Shown here in pieces: positions 41,765-51,411 of a DNA stretch of 64,000 nt. Under the pieces are notes generated by a model, which searched no databases, had not been told where the DNA came from, and saw only the letters and a list, made by a program, of their open reading frames with translations. The DNA is from a virus, in IMG/VR virus record IMGVR_UViG_3300042294_002813, positions 1 to 64,000 of that record; one strand, given 5' to 3'. The position numbers were made by a program, and so were the translations under genes. Each line of letters starts with the position of its first letter. Within the stretch, counting starts at the first letter, position 1.

Positions 41765-42496
41765 TTATCCTACGTCAGGAATGAATGAGCCGTATAATTT
41801 TGATCCATCAGAAATGAAAGTAAACACATCACGAGAATTCGCTGTTGTAGTTAATGGCGGAGCAATATTCCCTGTAAAACGATATCCTTGTTCAAAAGTA
41901 AGTGAGCTACCACCAGACGTATTTTGCACTACATGAAGAACATATGTACCAACACGAATATTTGTTATGTTTGATAGAACACGATTTCCATTCAATGTAA
42001 CCGTAGCAATTTGTCCATTTGATGCATCCCATGTTATAGTTGCAGCATCAGTCAATGTTTGCGAAAGAATATTGGCTTTTGCGGTATCGACAAGACCGCC
42101 GGTCATGCAAATATTTGACGATACGTTGATATTTGGAACAACTAAGGTTCCAGTCATCGTGTCGCCCGTGCGAAGAACCGTATTACTTGCATTGTTGTTT
42201 GCAACATTAGCTTTGTCAAAAGCGGCAGCTGCAATTACATTTGCTGTATTTGCTTTATCAAATGCTAGATTTGCAATCAAATTTGCAGCATTAGCGCGAG
42301 CAAAAGTTGAGGCAAGCAAAGATACTACATTCAAAGTTCCAAAAAACAACGTATTTGCTGTAACAACATTTGCAGTCACACTACGATAAGTCGTAAGACC
42401 ATCGCCAAGCAAGTCATTTGTGACAACAATCAGCTGATTAGTCGTCACTCTCCATTCATCAAATGTGTTCGTGAGTGCTACATTACTGATTGCCAT
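41765..42496 (-). CDS. short tail fibre protein, paralogue
   Basis: 243 residues. N-terminus MAISNVALTNTFDEW is shared with the collar protein at 42929-43813; three AFDKANTANV repeats follow; the C-terminal 110 residues (ANILSQTLTDAATITWDAS, ending FISDGSKLYGSFIPDVG) are a copy of the C-terminal module of the large fibre (33001-37248). It is a mosaic of two other fibre genes in the same window. Confidence 0.8.
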   Translation of the reverse strand: MAISNVALTNTFDEWRVTTNQLIVVTNDLLGDGLTTYRSVTANVVTANTLFFGTLNVVSLLASTFARANAANLIANLAFDKANTANVIAAAAFDKANVANNNASNTVLRTGDTMTGTLVVPNINVSSNICMTGGLVDTAKANILSQTLTDAATITWDASNGQIATVTLNGNRVLSNITNIRVGTYVLHVVQNTSGGSSLTFEQGYRFTGNIAPPLTTTANSRDVFTFISDGSKLYGSFIPDVG

Positions 42497-42510
42497 TTAA
42501 GGTAACTCCG

Positions 42511-42918
42511 TTATTTTTTCGCATTCTCATAAGCTTCTAATGCTTGTGATCTATAACTCCAACCTTGTTTTGGATCAAATTTTTCCAAGTCGCTAGTTGA
42601 CTTGCAATCATTCCATTTCTTGTAATTTGTAGCAAATTCTTCATCTCTTGTTTTAAGAACATTCATATATGCTGCAGCAAACAAGTTTTCTAGTTGTTTT
42701 CTGTTTAAGCTTCGTACAGTTCCATCGTGTGTTCTTACAGAAAAAGTTTGTACCCCGCCTATATATCCAATCAACAAATGTGAAAATTCGTGTGAGTTAA
42801 AACAATATATCACATCATCACAAAGAAAATCTTTATGAGTTAGTCCAAAAGTAAATTCGCTAACAAGTAAAGCAAATTTTTTATGTCTTTCTGCTTCAAA
42901 TTTGATATTTTCGTTCAT
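42511..42918 (-). CDS. hypothetical protein with HExxH motif in the fibre cluster
   Basis: 135 residues. HEFSH (43-47) in the context NSHEFSHLLIGY is an HExxH zinc-site motif. The rest is helical and charged, with RTHDGTVRSLNRKQLENLF near the middle. No family is recognised. It sits between two fibre genes; a small metalloprotease, an assembly factor or chance are possible. Confidence 0.55.
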   Translation of the reverse strand: MNENIKFEAERHKKFALLVSEFTFGLTHKDFLCDDVIYCFNSHEFSHLLIGYIGGVQTFSVRTHDGTVRSLNRKQLENLFAAAYMNVLKTRDEEFATNYKKWNDCKSTSDLEKFDPKQGWSYRSQALEAYENAKK

Positions 42919-42928
42919 ATGATTCCCG

Positions 42929-43813
42929 TTATGTCTTGATTATGTAATTTAGTATCATGGTTGGCTGCATATTTTGGTGAGGATAGTTTTCACCAACTGT
43001 AGTGTTTATATCATCTGCCACAGGTAGAGGTGTGTTGTCACCAAATGCTGGATTGGTTGTTGATGTTGTGCTTCTAATATTAAATGTTGGCAATTGAGCT
43101 GTAGTTAGAATATGTGTTTGCGTACCACCATTTGCGCCCAATGTAGTTCCAGCAATACCGCTATTTGCATTTGATCCAGATGCAGTTACTCGTAGTGCAG
43201 CAGTTCCGCCCATATCGTCACGGCCAGCAACAACTCTACCACGAAGATCAGGAAGATTAAACGTATTTACTCCGTCTCCTGATCCGTATGTAGTACCAAT
43301 TGCAGAATAAAGAGATGAATATGTTGTTCTAGAAATAGCATTGCCTGAACACAATAGCCATCCAGTAGGCTCTGAAGAACCTGCATATGGCATGATGACG
43401 CCCGAAGGAACACCCGTGTTTGCAGCATTAAATGCTGAAACTGCTACGACGTTTGCGGTATTTGCTTGGTCAAAAGCTGCGGATCCAGTTGATTGTGCTG
43501 CATCAGCTTTTGTGCAAGCAGTATTTGCTTTGTCAAATGCGCCAGAAGCTATAACATTTGCTGTATTAGCTTTATCAAACGCTAGATTCGCAATTAAATT
43601 TGCTGCATTAGCACGAGCAAATGCAGCAGTTGGAAGTGTAATTACATCAACGCCGTTCGCGTATATTGTATTTCCACTAATTACATTTGCTTTAACATTT
43701 CGATATGTTTGAAGACCGTCATCAAGAACGTCGTTAAGAGCAACTACGGTTTGATTTGTAACTAATCTCCATTGATCAAATGTGTTAGTTAAAGCAACGT
43801 TACTAATTGCCAT
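42929..43813 (-). CDS. tail fibre protein with phage collar domain (gp12-like)
   Basis: 294 residues. N-terminal attachment module as in 41765-42496, several 14-residue AFDKANTA repeats, then the phage tail collar domain: PSGVIMPYAGSSEPTGWLLCSG, YSSLYSAIGTTYG, FNLPDLRGRVVAGRDDM. The C-terminus (NYPHQNMQPTMILNYIIKT) is the typical collar ending. The domain is found in T4 gp12 short tail fibres. Confidence 0.85.
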   Translation of the reverse strand: MAISNVALTNTFDQWRLVTNQTVVALNDVLDDGLQTYRNVKANVISGNTIYANGVDVITLPTAAFARANAANLIANLAFDKANTANVIASGAFDKANTACTKADAAQSTGSAAFDQANTANVVAVSAFNAANTGVPSGVIMPYAGSSEPTGWLLCSGNAISRTTYSSLYSAIGTTYGSGDGVNTFNLPDLRGRVVAGRDDMGGTAALRVTASGSNANSGIAGTTLGANGGTQTHILTTAQLPTFNIRSTTSTTNPAFGDNTPLPVADDINTTVGENYPHQNMQPTMILNYIIKT

Positions 43814-44019
43814 TATTTGTTCTCCGATAACAGAGCAAGAATCTTATTCATTGTGTCCTTAATTTCAGCTACTTCTTCTTTCAAAGTATTTATTTCATTA
43901 ACTTTAGACATCATGTTTTTTTTCACTTTATATTCGTCCAACTGTGCTCTATTTGTGTTTAGAATTGCTTTTGAATTTATATCACGAACATATTGCGTAT
44001 CGGTAATCTTGACTTTCAT
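43813..44019 (-). CDS. small coiled-coil protein
   Basis: 68 residues from the ATG at 44019, preceded by AGGATGA; the open frame extends further up. The C-terminal two thirds form a coiled coil (VNEINTLKEEVAEIKDTMNKILALL). Overlapping the stop of 44024-45517 only through its ribosome site, it lies between baseplate and fibre genes. It could be a fibre chaperone like gp57A or a structural linker. Confidence 0.6.
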   Translation of the reverse strand: MKVKITDTQYVRDINSKAILNTNRAQLDEYKVKKNMMSKVNEINTLKEEVAEIKDTMNKILALLSENK

Positions 44020-44023
44020 TTTA

Positions 44024-45517
44024 TCATCCTGCCGGCAACGCAATTACACGCATATCTCTAACTTTAGGAACAAGAGTAGTATCTGGACTACTTAGTACAA
44101 TCTTGACTGCAAAGAACTTGAATGTTTCATATGTTGTTCCACCACTTGAATATATAACCAAATCGGTGTTTAGAGATGGTCTATATTCATATTCAATGTA
44201 ATCATTGTAGTTTGTTGATGTCACTCCCGATGGCGTCTTTTGCTCCATCTTGAAATATGATTTTACATCAAAATCATCGGGATCATCAGCGTTCAAAATC
44301 TTGTAGTATACTTCAATTCCCGTCGTAGGTGGCTTATATGCAGTCAAGAACACGCGAAGATCCGAAGAGTCAAAGCCATCGTTTAGCTGTACGCGACGAC
44401 TAATATAACGAGCAAGATAATTACCACCAGACGATCTTGTTTCACCAAGAACAATTGCCGAAGCGTTTCTTGTCGCCCCGCCTTCAGAGATTGTAATAGT
44501 TGGCGTGCTTGTATACCCAGAACCACCAGCTGTAACAACGATGTTTCTAACTACGTTTGCTACAACGTTTGCTGTTGCCGTTGCACCTGAACCACCACCA
44601 CCAGAAATTGTAACTGTTGGATTTGTGTGTCCTGCGCCGCCGTCAGTTACCACAATTGTCGAATTTGAAAGATTTGCATTATTGATGATATTTTCAATTG
44701 AAAACAAACCAAGTCTTTGTACGTCAATCATTGGAGACACATCTGGATTTAGTGTCGCGAAATCTGCCTTCAATATAAAGTGATTTGAATTATCAATCTT
44801 TCTACGACCTAAACCATCATTAAATTCATAGTCTTTGTTTGTCAAAAATCCTGTATACGAAGAATCGACTATCCCCGTTGACTTCAATGTGGCTTTATAT
44901 GAATAATCTAGTGTAGATGTAGCAAATTTCATCTGATCTGATCGAACGTACATTAAGTCCATCTCGACATTTGAAGACGGAGAACGAACGTTGAAGACTC
45001 CTGATCCTGAACTTGCCGTAGAAAATACGCACTTATTCACGACAAACATCAGATCTTCGTCTGCAAAAGGTATCCATTCTGATGCATTTTGTGGCTTATA
45101 CAAAACGCCGGTATTCGGTTGCTTAGATACAGACCTATCACTACCAACTAGTGTTTGACCAACTTTGGCTGAAAATAGAACATATTCAGGACTATCTGAA
45201 TACACGACAAGAGCATATTCACCGCCAGGTTCAAGATATACTGGAGCTGGAAAAGTAAAAGACGTTTTTGTATCAGAATCATTTGAATCTGGTTGGTCTG
45301 ATGTTTTTACATTTATCGCATCAACAGAGACTTTTGATAAGGGTATGGCATAATTTGATAGGGGAAATCCATTTCTTGTTGGACGCAACTGTACTTCGAC
45401 GGAAAGTATTCCTGATGAATCTTTATTTGCGAAAAATAGATCAACGCTAGAGACAAATACGCCCTCTCTGTAAAGAGTTCCATCTACGAAAAATGTTTGT
45501 GCTAGAATTGCTGGCAT
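44024..45517 (-). CDS. baseplate or fibre-base structural protein with GGxGY repeats
   Basis: 497 residues. The N-terminal 180 residues ([45 protein letters not shown]) form a beta-sandwich typical of structural proteins next to the DUF4815 gene. In the middle, two copies of a GGxGY...[15 protein letters not shown] repeat occur (about 300-360). The C-terminus resembles a baseplate attachment domain. Probably the T4 gp9/gp11 region equivalent; no direct homology visible. Confidence 0.6.
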   Translation of the reverse strand: MPAILAQTFFVDGTLYREGVFVSSVDLFFANKDSSGILSVEVQLRPTRNGFPLSNYAIPLSKVSVDAINVKTSDQPDSNDSDTKTSFTFPAPVYLEPGGEYALVVYSDSPEYVLFSAKVGQTLVGSDRSVSKQPNTGVLYKPQNASEWIPFADEDLMFVVNKCVFSTASSGSGVFNVRSPSSNVEMDLMYVRSDQMKFATSTLDYSYKATLKSTGIVDSSYTGFLTNKDYEFNDGLGRRKIDNSNHFILKADFATLNPDVSPMIDVQRLGLFSIENIINNANLSNSTIVVTDGGAGHTNPTVTISGGGGSGATATANVVANVVRNIVVTAGGSGYTSTPTITISEGGATRNASAIVLGETRSSGGNYLARYISRRVQLNDGFDSSDLRVFLTAYKPPTTGIEVYYKILNADDPDDFDVKSYFKMEQKTPSGVTSTNYNDYIEYEYRPSLNTDLVIYSSGGTTYETFKFFAVKIVLSSPDTTLVPKVRDMRVIALPAG

Positions 45518-45550
45518 TTACTATTTCTTTCCTATATCTTTCATTTTATA

Positions 45551-48500
45551 TTAAAAATTTGGTCCTGATTGTTGTGCGCCCATCGGGTCGGGATCGTTAT
45601 AATTATTTTCATAAACCGGATTATATGTTGGCTCTGGTAATCTGGTTGCAGTTACGCCCACAGAAACGCCAATCAATCCTTGTGCATAGAATTTACTTTC
45701 ACCAACAGTCGTTGCACCATTAGCTGAACCATTAGCAAGATTACTTATTCTAAACATTCTCTCGCCGGTTCTAAACTTCAACGTACTATTGCTTGGTACA
45801 ACAAATGTGCCGGCAAGTTGACCAAATTCATTTGTCTTTGAATCGCCAATCGAATATCTTGTATTTGATCCTGGTGTTACAGAGAAGCCTGCAGTGTTTC
45901 TTGCAGATCTCGTTGAGCCAATATACGCATCAATTGTATAAGAAGATCCAACACCTAAACCATCAACAAAGTAGATTGTATTTCCTACATACCAACTATC
46001 CGTGTTTGCTGCATCAAATGCAAGATTGATCGTAGTTGAATTTGCACTTCTTGCAGTACCTGAATAGTGTCTATATTCTACAACAATACCTGTATTTGAA
46101 GACCTTGCACCTGTCCAAGTTTGTCCAGCTATCACATTCCCGCTAACGTCTGCAACATATGCAACATTAGATGATGACAATGTCTTTGACAAGATAACAT
46201 TTGCAGTATTACCCGATCCCGAAGTAATTCTTTCACCATCGGCTTTATCAAAGAAATTATTTCCAGAAAATACTAATTCGTTAGCTCTCTGCACATAATT
46301 GGTTACGTTCACATCATCAAAGTAATAATATACAACTTTTCTTGGTCTCAGAGATGTTGCAACAAAATCAATATCGATTTGACGCATGATCGGAGTAACA
46401 CCAAGGTTTACGACACGATCATTTACAGTTTGAGAAATTTGATCAAATGAAGAGCGACGCAGGAATCCGTTCTGATAGCCGCCAAATGTCGTTGTTCTAT
46501 TTACACCATTTTCCCAAATTTGTAGTCCATTTCTTCCCTGCTCATTCACATCATTTGTAACAATTTCTGCACCAGTAGAGCGCGTTTCCCAATGACCGAA
46601 TTCTGCATCAAATGCAGATGTTGTGCCACTTAGTGCTGATTGCAGAGATGAATACCCGTCGTTTTCGCCAGTATAATTGACGACAACGTCTGGCAAATCA
46701 TATTTGTTGAAATAGAAATCTGATTGTGGAATTAATTGAACTGATCCGATAAATCGTGCAAATAGATATGGCTGCACTTCAACTGTTTGCGAAGAAACGT
46801 TTTGAACAATCATTTCTTCTGTCGTATACGGAAGCAATACAAGACCCGATTTATATGTTAATCCTGTACTTGCGCTAAAATCATAGTCCAAGTAGTGTGA
46901 ATTTGTATTAGTTGACGGACGAAGTTCTTCTGTTCTAGTGTCGATTGAACACTTGTAATCAATGTTTCTTACGTCACCGACAGAATGTCCCTTGAACGAA
47001 TCGACAAGTATACCATTCTTTGTGCGATCAAGGCCGTTAACATCCTTGATTGACATGATTTCAGTATCTTTTTCGACCAAATTCAACGCCGTGTAATACT
47101 CTAAATTTTCAATTCTCTTTTCTAGAGAACCGATATCACGCATCGTGTAGCGTTTGTTTTCAACGTACTTTACTATTACATTTGCTGGAGATGCCGTGTA
47201 AGGAGCAATGGTCAAATTATACAGAACCATTGATCCTTCAGGTTCTCTAGGAGGAACTGGATTTAGAGAAGAGACGCCCTTAACAACGCTAAACAATCTG
47301 TCTTTTGTCAATACGATCTTGTCTTTTCTTGCCAAATAATATTGATAATCGGCAGAAAATTCTTCATTAGGAAGACCGACTCTAAAGGTTTGTAGAGTAT
47401 ATCCGGGCGAAGTGTTTGAGTTGTCTTGTCTTCTTGGTCTAAAATCTATGCAGTCTCTTAGATCATATGTTTCGCCTGATGATGCACTTGTATATTGTGG
47501 AATATTGTTATAATATGGATAGGAATCGACAGAGAAATATCCTAGACCGTCACTACCACCAGTTTCGTGTTTGAAATAACTAAAGCAAACTACAACATTT
47601 CCTGTTGGTGGCGAATTTCCTGGAAGAAAGACAATTCCGCCATGATCATAATGATCATCTCTTTGTCCATTGTCAAGAGAGTATCTTGATGTAATGTCAT
47701 TATATGAAGATAAAACAGTTCCGCTTGTGAAAGCAGCAGACCCGATATCATATATCTTGTTTATTTCATAAACGTCAGATGTGTACAAGCTATCTTTTTG
47801 ACCTGGTGTCTTGTTTGGCGCGGAAAGATGAACTTGACCAGCTGCAGAATAGATAGAAACATTTGCAAATGTTGCATTTGCTGTTCCACCTTGCGTTTGA
47901 ATATGTGTGGAATTTGAAGTAACTAGAGTCTTCAACTTCTCATTTATTTTTGATCCAGAAGTTATCGAAACTTTTGCCAAAATGTCAGCTATGAATGTAT
48001 TTGCTTGAGGCGCCGTGAAAGTTGCTGTTGGCGTTCCTCCATTATTAACGACAATGCTTGCACTACCTGTTGTCATAGGTAGAATTGCACCGTTTGCTCC
48101 AATCGTTGAACCTAGATTGTCGCGAATAACAACAATGAAGTTTTCCAATGCTTGAGTAGTTGACTGTGTACCATTTGCAAGAAATACTTCTCCAACACCA
48201 GCACTAATTGACCCAGTTGTTCCGCTTGTAAAGGATACTGCAGTACCCAACACCTTGAAGTAGTCGTATGTTTGATCAGTTATACCCTGCTTGACATAGT
48301 TTTGTGGTAGCTCAAATAGCAACTTGTTGTATCTAGGATCGGTAATTACTGTATTGCTACCATATTTGCTTGATGCATCAACGTCCATAGAGCCGCCAAT
48401 AGAAACTGGAGTTCCAGTTACGATATTTGCCATGCTCTTGATATCTCTAGATGAGAAATCTATTGACCAACGATCAGCGTTTGCTTGAGCTGTTGATATG

Positions 48501-50047
48501 GCAATATTTGAGTCAAGAGTTGCTGTTCTCGTAGTTTCATCATAGCTTACGATTGTTCTGGTCACTCCCGACAATGCACCATTTGCAATTCTTATGACCG
48601 AACCTAGATATGCGTTTGCAACGTTTGCTACAGTTTGTGCCGATGTTTCATTTGACACATTTGCTAGTACAATTTTATCATTTGATGTATTTGCAAATAT
48701 TGTTCCGGTTACATTTGAGAATGAAAAATCATTCAAATAAACTCTATATTTGTATGAATATGAATTTGCTGTATTTCCAGCACTATCATAGTCAACATTT
48801 ATTATTCTTGCTGTTCCAACTTTAGTCGCTGCGTATGAGGTTGGATTTACTGTATTAATTTGACCGCGAACAACCGAATGCAAATCAACAAGTTGCGGAC
48901 CAATTCCAGAATCATCTATTTTGAAAAATCCGGTTGATGTTGCGCCGCCAGTAGAATTTGCATTTGTCGCAACAACATAATTTCCATAATTCAATGATAG
49001 TGGATAATTATTTACATTCGAAGATTGTCTTGATCTTTCAACATCTAGATTGAATGAACTATATGTTTCATATTCAAATCCTTGAACATAAGCTTTTCCA
49101 GGACTTAATGTTGCAGTAAATAGCTCCGCATTTGGAGTTGTGTTTGCATGATCTCTCAATCGAATTGTGAATGGTCTGACTGTGTAGCTACCCGACTCGT
49201 CATTTGTTCTTCTTGCTAGTGTTTTTTCCAACTCGGAATAAATTGGATACTTGACAATATTCTTGATGTATCCGTCTTCAACACGAAGAAGTTCAATGAA
49301 CTGGCTATCATCGGTACTATCAAGTGTGCGCTTGGCAAGAGTTAGAGTTATCTTGTAGCGAGAAGCGCCTGGAGCCTGATAATTTGATGCTTCTAATGCA
49401 GGATCAAGAAGAGATGTATCTGATGTTGGAAGAACAATGCTTTTGTCTAGTTCTAATCCAACACGATATGATGGAGATGTTGAATACTTGTCGAGAATGA
49501 TCGTTTGTGCTTCAACTCTTGAAAAATATCCATCGACAAACATTACACCTTCAGAAATACTTGCAACTGTTCCTAGACCTTCTGGTCCAGAAATTACTGC
49601 AAAGTTTGATGTGTTTGATGCCTTGATCGTATCATTTGCGAAAGTGTCTCCAGAAATATAATTGACCATCAATACTGGAGATGAACCGGTTTCATATGTC
49701 AACACAAACGCTGTTGCTTGAGTTGTTGCTGTGTTTGTTGTATTATTGACATACTTGCGATCAAAATTTGCAACCGTGATATCTGAACCAATATATTGGG
49801 ATGATAGATTTAGAGCCGTCGCCTTTGACGTTGAAATTTGTGCTCCAGTTACAATACTTCCATTCTTGAAAACGTGATCTCCAAAACGTTGAACCTGTTT
49901 TTGAAGAATTGTTTGTAGCTGGGTTAATTCGCGAGCCTGAACAGCATAACCTGGACGAAACAGGATATTATAGAAATCCTTTGTCTCATCGTAGTCATTA
50001 TAGTATGGAGAATCTACTGCTTCTGTGGGTACAATCTTATCTACCAT
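45551..50047 (-). CDS. large baseplate structural protein (DUF4815 family)
   Basis: 1498 residues. The N-terminus (YYNDYDETKDFYNILFRPGYAVQARELTQLQ) is the DUF4815 signature found in T4-like aquatic phages next to genes 8 and 6, where it takes the place of gp10-like wedge proteins. Later parts are long beta-rich repeats with a conserved region near 900-1150 (TYDLRDCIDFRPRR, RYTMRDIGSLEKRIENLEYYTALN). It probably forms the baseplate rim and carries fibres. Confidence 0.8.
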   Translation of the reverse strand: MVDKIVPTEAVDSPYYNDYDETKDFYNILFRPGYAVQARELTQLQTILQKQVQRFGDHVFKNGSIVTGAQISTSKATALNLSSQYIGSDITVANFDRKYVNNTTNTATTQATAFVLTYETGSSPVLMVNYISGDTFANDTIKASNTSNFAVISGPEGLGTVASISEGVMFVDGYFSRVEAQTIILDKYSTSPSYRVGLELDKSIVLPTSDTSLLDPALEASNYQAPGASRYKITLTLAKRTLDSTDDSQFIELLRVEDGYIKNIVKYPIYSELEKTLARRTNDESGSYTVRPFTIRLRDHANTTPNAELFTATLSPGKAYVQGFEYETYSSFNLDVERSRQSSNVNNYPLSLNYGNYVVATNANSTGGATSTGFFKIDDSGIGPQLVDLHSVVRGQINTVNPTSYAATKVGTARIINVDYDSAGNTANSYSYKYRVYLNDFSFSNVTGTIFANTSNDKIVLANVSNETSAQTVANVANAYLGSVIRIANGALSGVTRTIVSYDETTRTATLDSNIAISTAQANADRWSIDFSSRDIKSMANIVTGTPVSIGGSMDVDASSKYGSNTVITDPRYNKLLFELPQNYVKQGITDQTYDYFKVLGTAVSFTSGTTGSISAGVGEVFLANGTQSTTQALENFIVVIRDNLGSTIGANGAILPMTTGSASIVVNNGGTPTATFTAPQANTFIADILAKVSITSGSKINEKLKTLVTSNSTHIQTQGGTANATFANVSIYSAAGQVHLSAPNKTPGQKDSLYTSDVYEINKIYDIGSAAFTSGTVLSSYNDITSRYSLDNGQRDDHYDHGGIVFLPGNSPPTGNVVVCFSYFKHETGGSDGLGYFSVDSYPYYNNIPQYTSASSGETYDLRDCIDFRPRRQDNSNTSPGYTLQTFRVGLPNEEFSADYQYYLARKDKIVLTKDRLFSVVKGVSSLNPVPPREPEGSMVLYNLTIAPYTASPANVIVKYVENKRYTMRDIGSLEKRIENLEYYTALNLVEKDTEIMSIKDVNGLDRTKNGILVDSFKGHSVGDVRNIDYKCSIDTRTEELRPSTNTNSHYLDYDFSASTGLTYKSGLVLLPYTTEEMIVQNVSSQTVEVQPYLFARFIGSVQLIPQSDFYFNKYDLPDVVVNYTGENDGYSSLQSALSGTTSAFDAEFGHWETRSTGAEIVTNDVNEQGRNGLQIWENGVNRTTTFGGYQNGFLRRSSFDQISQTVNDRVVNLGVTPIMRQIDIDFVATSLRPRKVVYYYFDDVNVTNYVQRANELVFSGNNFFDKADGERITSGSGNTANVILSKTLSSSNVAYVADVSGNVIAGQTWTGARSSNTGIVVEYRHYSGTARSANSTTINLAFDAANTDSWYVGNTIYFVDGLGVGSSYTIDAYIGSTRSARNTAGFSVTPGSNTRYSIGDSKTNEFGQLAGTFVVPSNSTLKFRTGERMFRISNLANGSANGATTVGESKFYAQGLIGVSVGVTATRLPEPTYNPVYENNYNDPDPMGAQQSGPNF

Positions 50048-50056
50048 CTTTTATCC

Positions 50057-51379
50057 TTAGTACTTTATGACTATTTTCATTAATTCTGCCTGATCATCCG
50101 TTCTGGATATAGGTGTTATATTGTCTATGTATATGACATGCCCAGAGCGATTTTTTAATTCGGGATTTATTATCGATGCAATAAATCGATTTGCTCCGGA
50201 TGTTTGTCCATTTAAAGTTGTGGCTGTTGGTGTTCCAGTATATTCACTGACTTTCATTATATTCGTTGATGTATTCCACGATAAAACACGAGCACTAAAA
50301 GTTGCTAAATCTAAAGATGATCCTTGATACACATATTCGTCAGAAACATAATCAGGCCCTGCTCCTGCAATTGCTAATGTTAGCGTTTGAGAAAATACAG
50401 TATTTGTAAAAGCGTTTGAAGAACCGTATATCAAAGGATCTTTTATAATACTCACTTGTCTATAATCATTATTTGCAATCAAAACACCATCTTCATCACC
50501 ATCTACCCTTACACTCATTATAATATTTGAGCCGCCAAGTTCATAAACTGGATTTTTTCCATGACCGCCAGGAGGACCAATTATTGCGCGAGCAACTGCA
50601 CCAGAACCCCCACCACCTGAAATTGTAACATTTGCCGTAGTGTAGTTCGTTCCTCTTGTCGTTACAATCACATTTGCTATTGTGTTGCTTGTGGTATTAA
50701 CGTAAGCGACTGCTGTGGCGTCTAAACCATCTCCCGAAATAGAAACAGTAATGTTTGATGTATTTGTATAATTTGAACCGCCGTTTGAAACTAAAATGAT
50801 ATCAATGGCACCATCAACTGCTGCCGTTTGCACTGCGTACTGTTGTGAGGCATCGTCTAGTGTTAGTGTTTTGACTGGCATCCATTCATCAGTTAAAAAC
50901 TTCTGTCTTTCTTTCGTATTTAACGTGTACATATATTTCCAAACATAACCATCAGCTTCTGTACTAGCAAAATTTGAAATAACGTATGTTGGCTTCGCCG
51001 TTGAATTTGCAGAATTGTTATTATAAAGACATTTATAGACATTATATTCATCAGTTATGACGTAAAAATTTGTATTTGCATCAAACAAAGTGCTAGATGT
51101 ATCATCATAGTTTTGATACACCGTGTTTGTTGTCCAATTTTTTCTAGGAATGGCTAACGATATATCATTTCCAGTTATTTTTTTTCCACCAATCAAATTT
51201 CTCCAAACATCATCTCGATCACTTACAGAATCTACTGCTGTATTAGGTAAAGAGTCGTTTGCCCATGGAGTATTTTTACCATATCCTATGTACAGTACAG
51301 TTGCAGCAGGCTCTGAAACTGATTCCAGAAGCTGTTCTGCGGAATTAATTCTAAGATTTTTTGTAGTTATAGCTGTCAT
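50057..51379 (-). CDS. 8: baseplate wedge protein (T4 gp8-like)
   Basis: 440 residues. The N-terminal half fits the gp8 pattern: VLYIGYGKNTPWAND, DDVWRNLIGGKKI, NFYVITDEYNVYKCLYNN and WKYMYTL. A GGxGY-type beta repeat (VSNGGSNYTNTSNITVSISGDG) is inserted at about 200-270, which explains the extra length over T4 gp8 (334). Confidence 0.75.
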   Translation of the reverse strand: MTAITTKNLRINSAEQLLESVSEPAATVLYIGYGKNTPWANDSLPNTAVDSVSDRDDVWRNLIGGKKITGNDISLAIPRKNWTTNTVYQNYDDTSSTLFDANTNFYVITDEYNVYKCLYNNNSANSTAKPTYVISNFASTEADGYVWKYMYTLNTKERQKFLTDEWMPVKTLTLDDASQQYAVQTAAVDGAIDIILVSNGGSNYTNTSNITVSISGDGLDATAVAYVNTTSNTIANVIVTTRGTNYTTANVTISGGGGSGAVARAIIGPPGGHGKNPVYELGGSNIIMSVRVDGDEDGVLIANNDYRQVSIIKDPLIYGSSNAFTNTVFSQTLTLAIAGAGPDYVSDEYVYQGSSLDLATFSARVLSWNTSTNIMKVSEYTGTPTATTLNGQTSGANRFIASIINPELKNRSGHVIYIDNITPISRTDDQAELMKIVIKY

Positions 51380-51403
51380 ATAGAAAAACTCTATTGTAAT
51401 TTG

Positions 51404-51411
51404 TATTTATG
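51404..51411 (-). promoter_or_regulatory. T4-type late promoter (CATAAATA) before gene 8
   Basis: One mismatch to TATAAATA, 25 bp before the gene 8 start and overlapping the end of the preceding gene. Confidence 0.65.
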
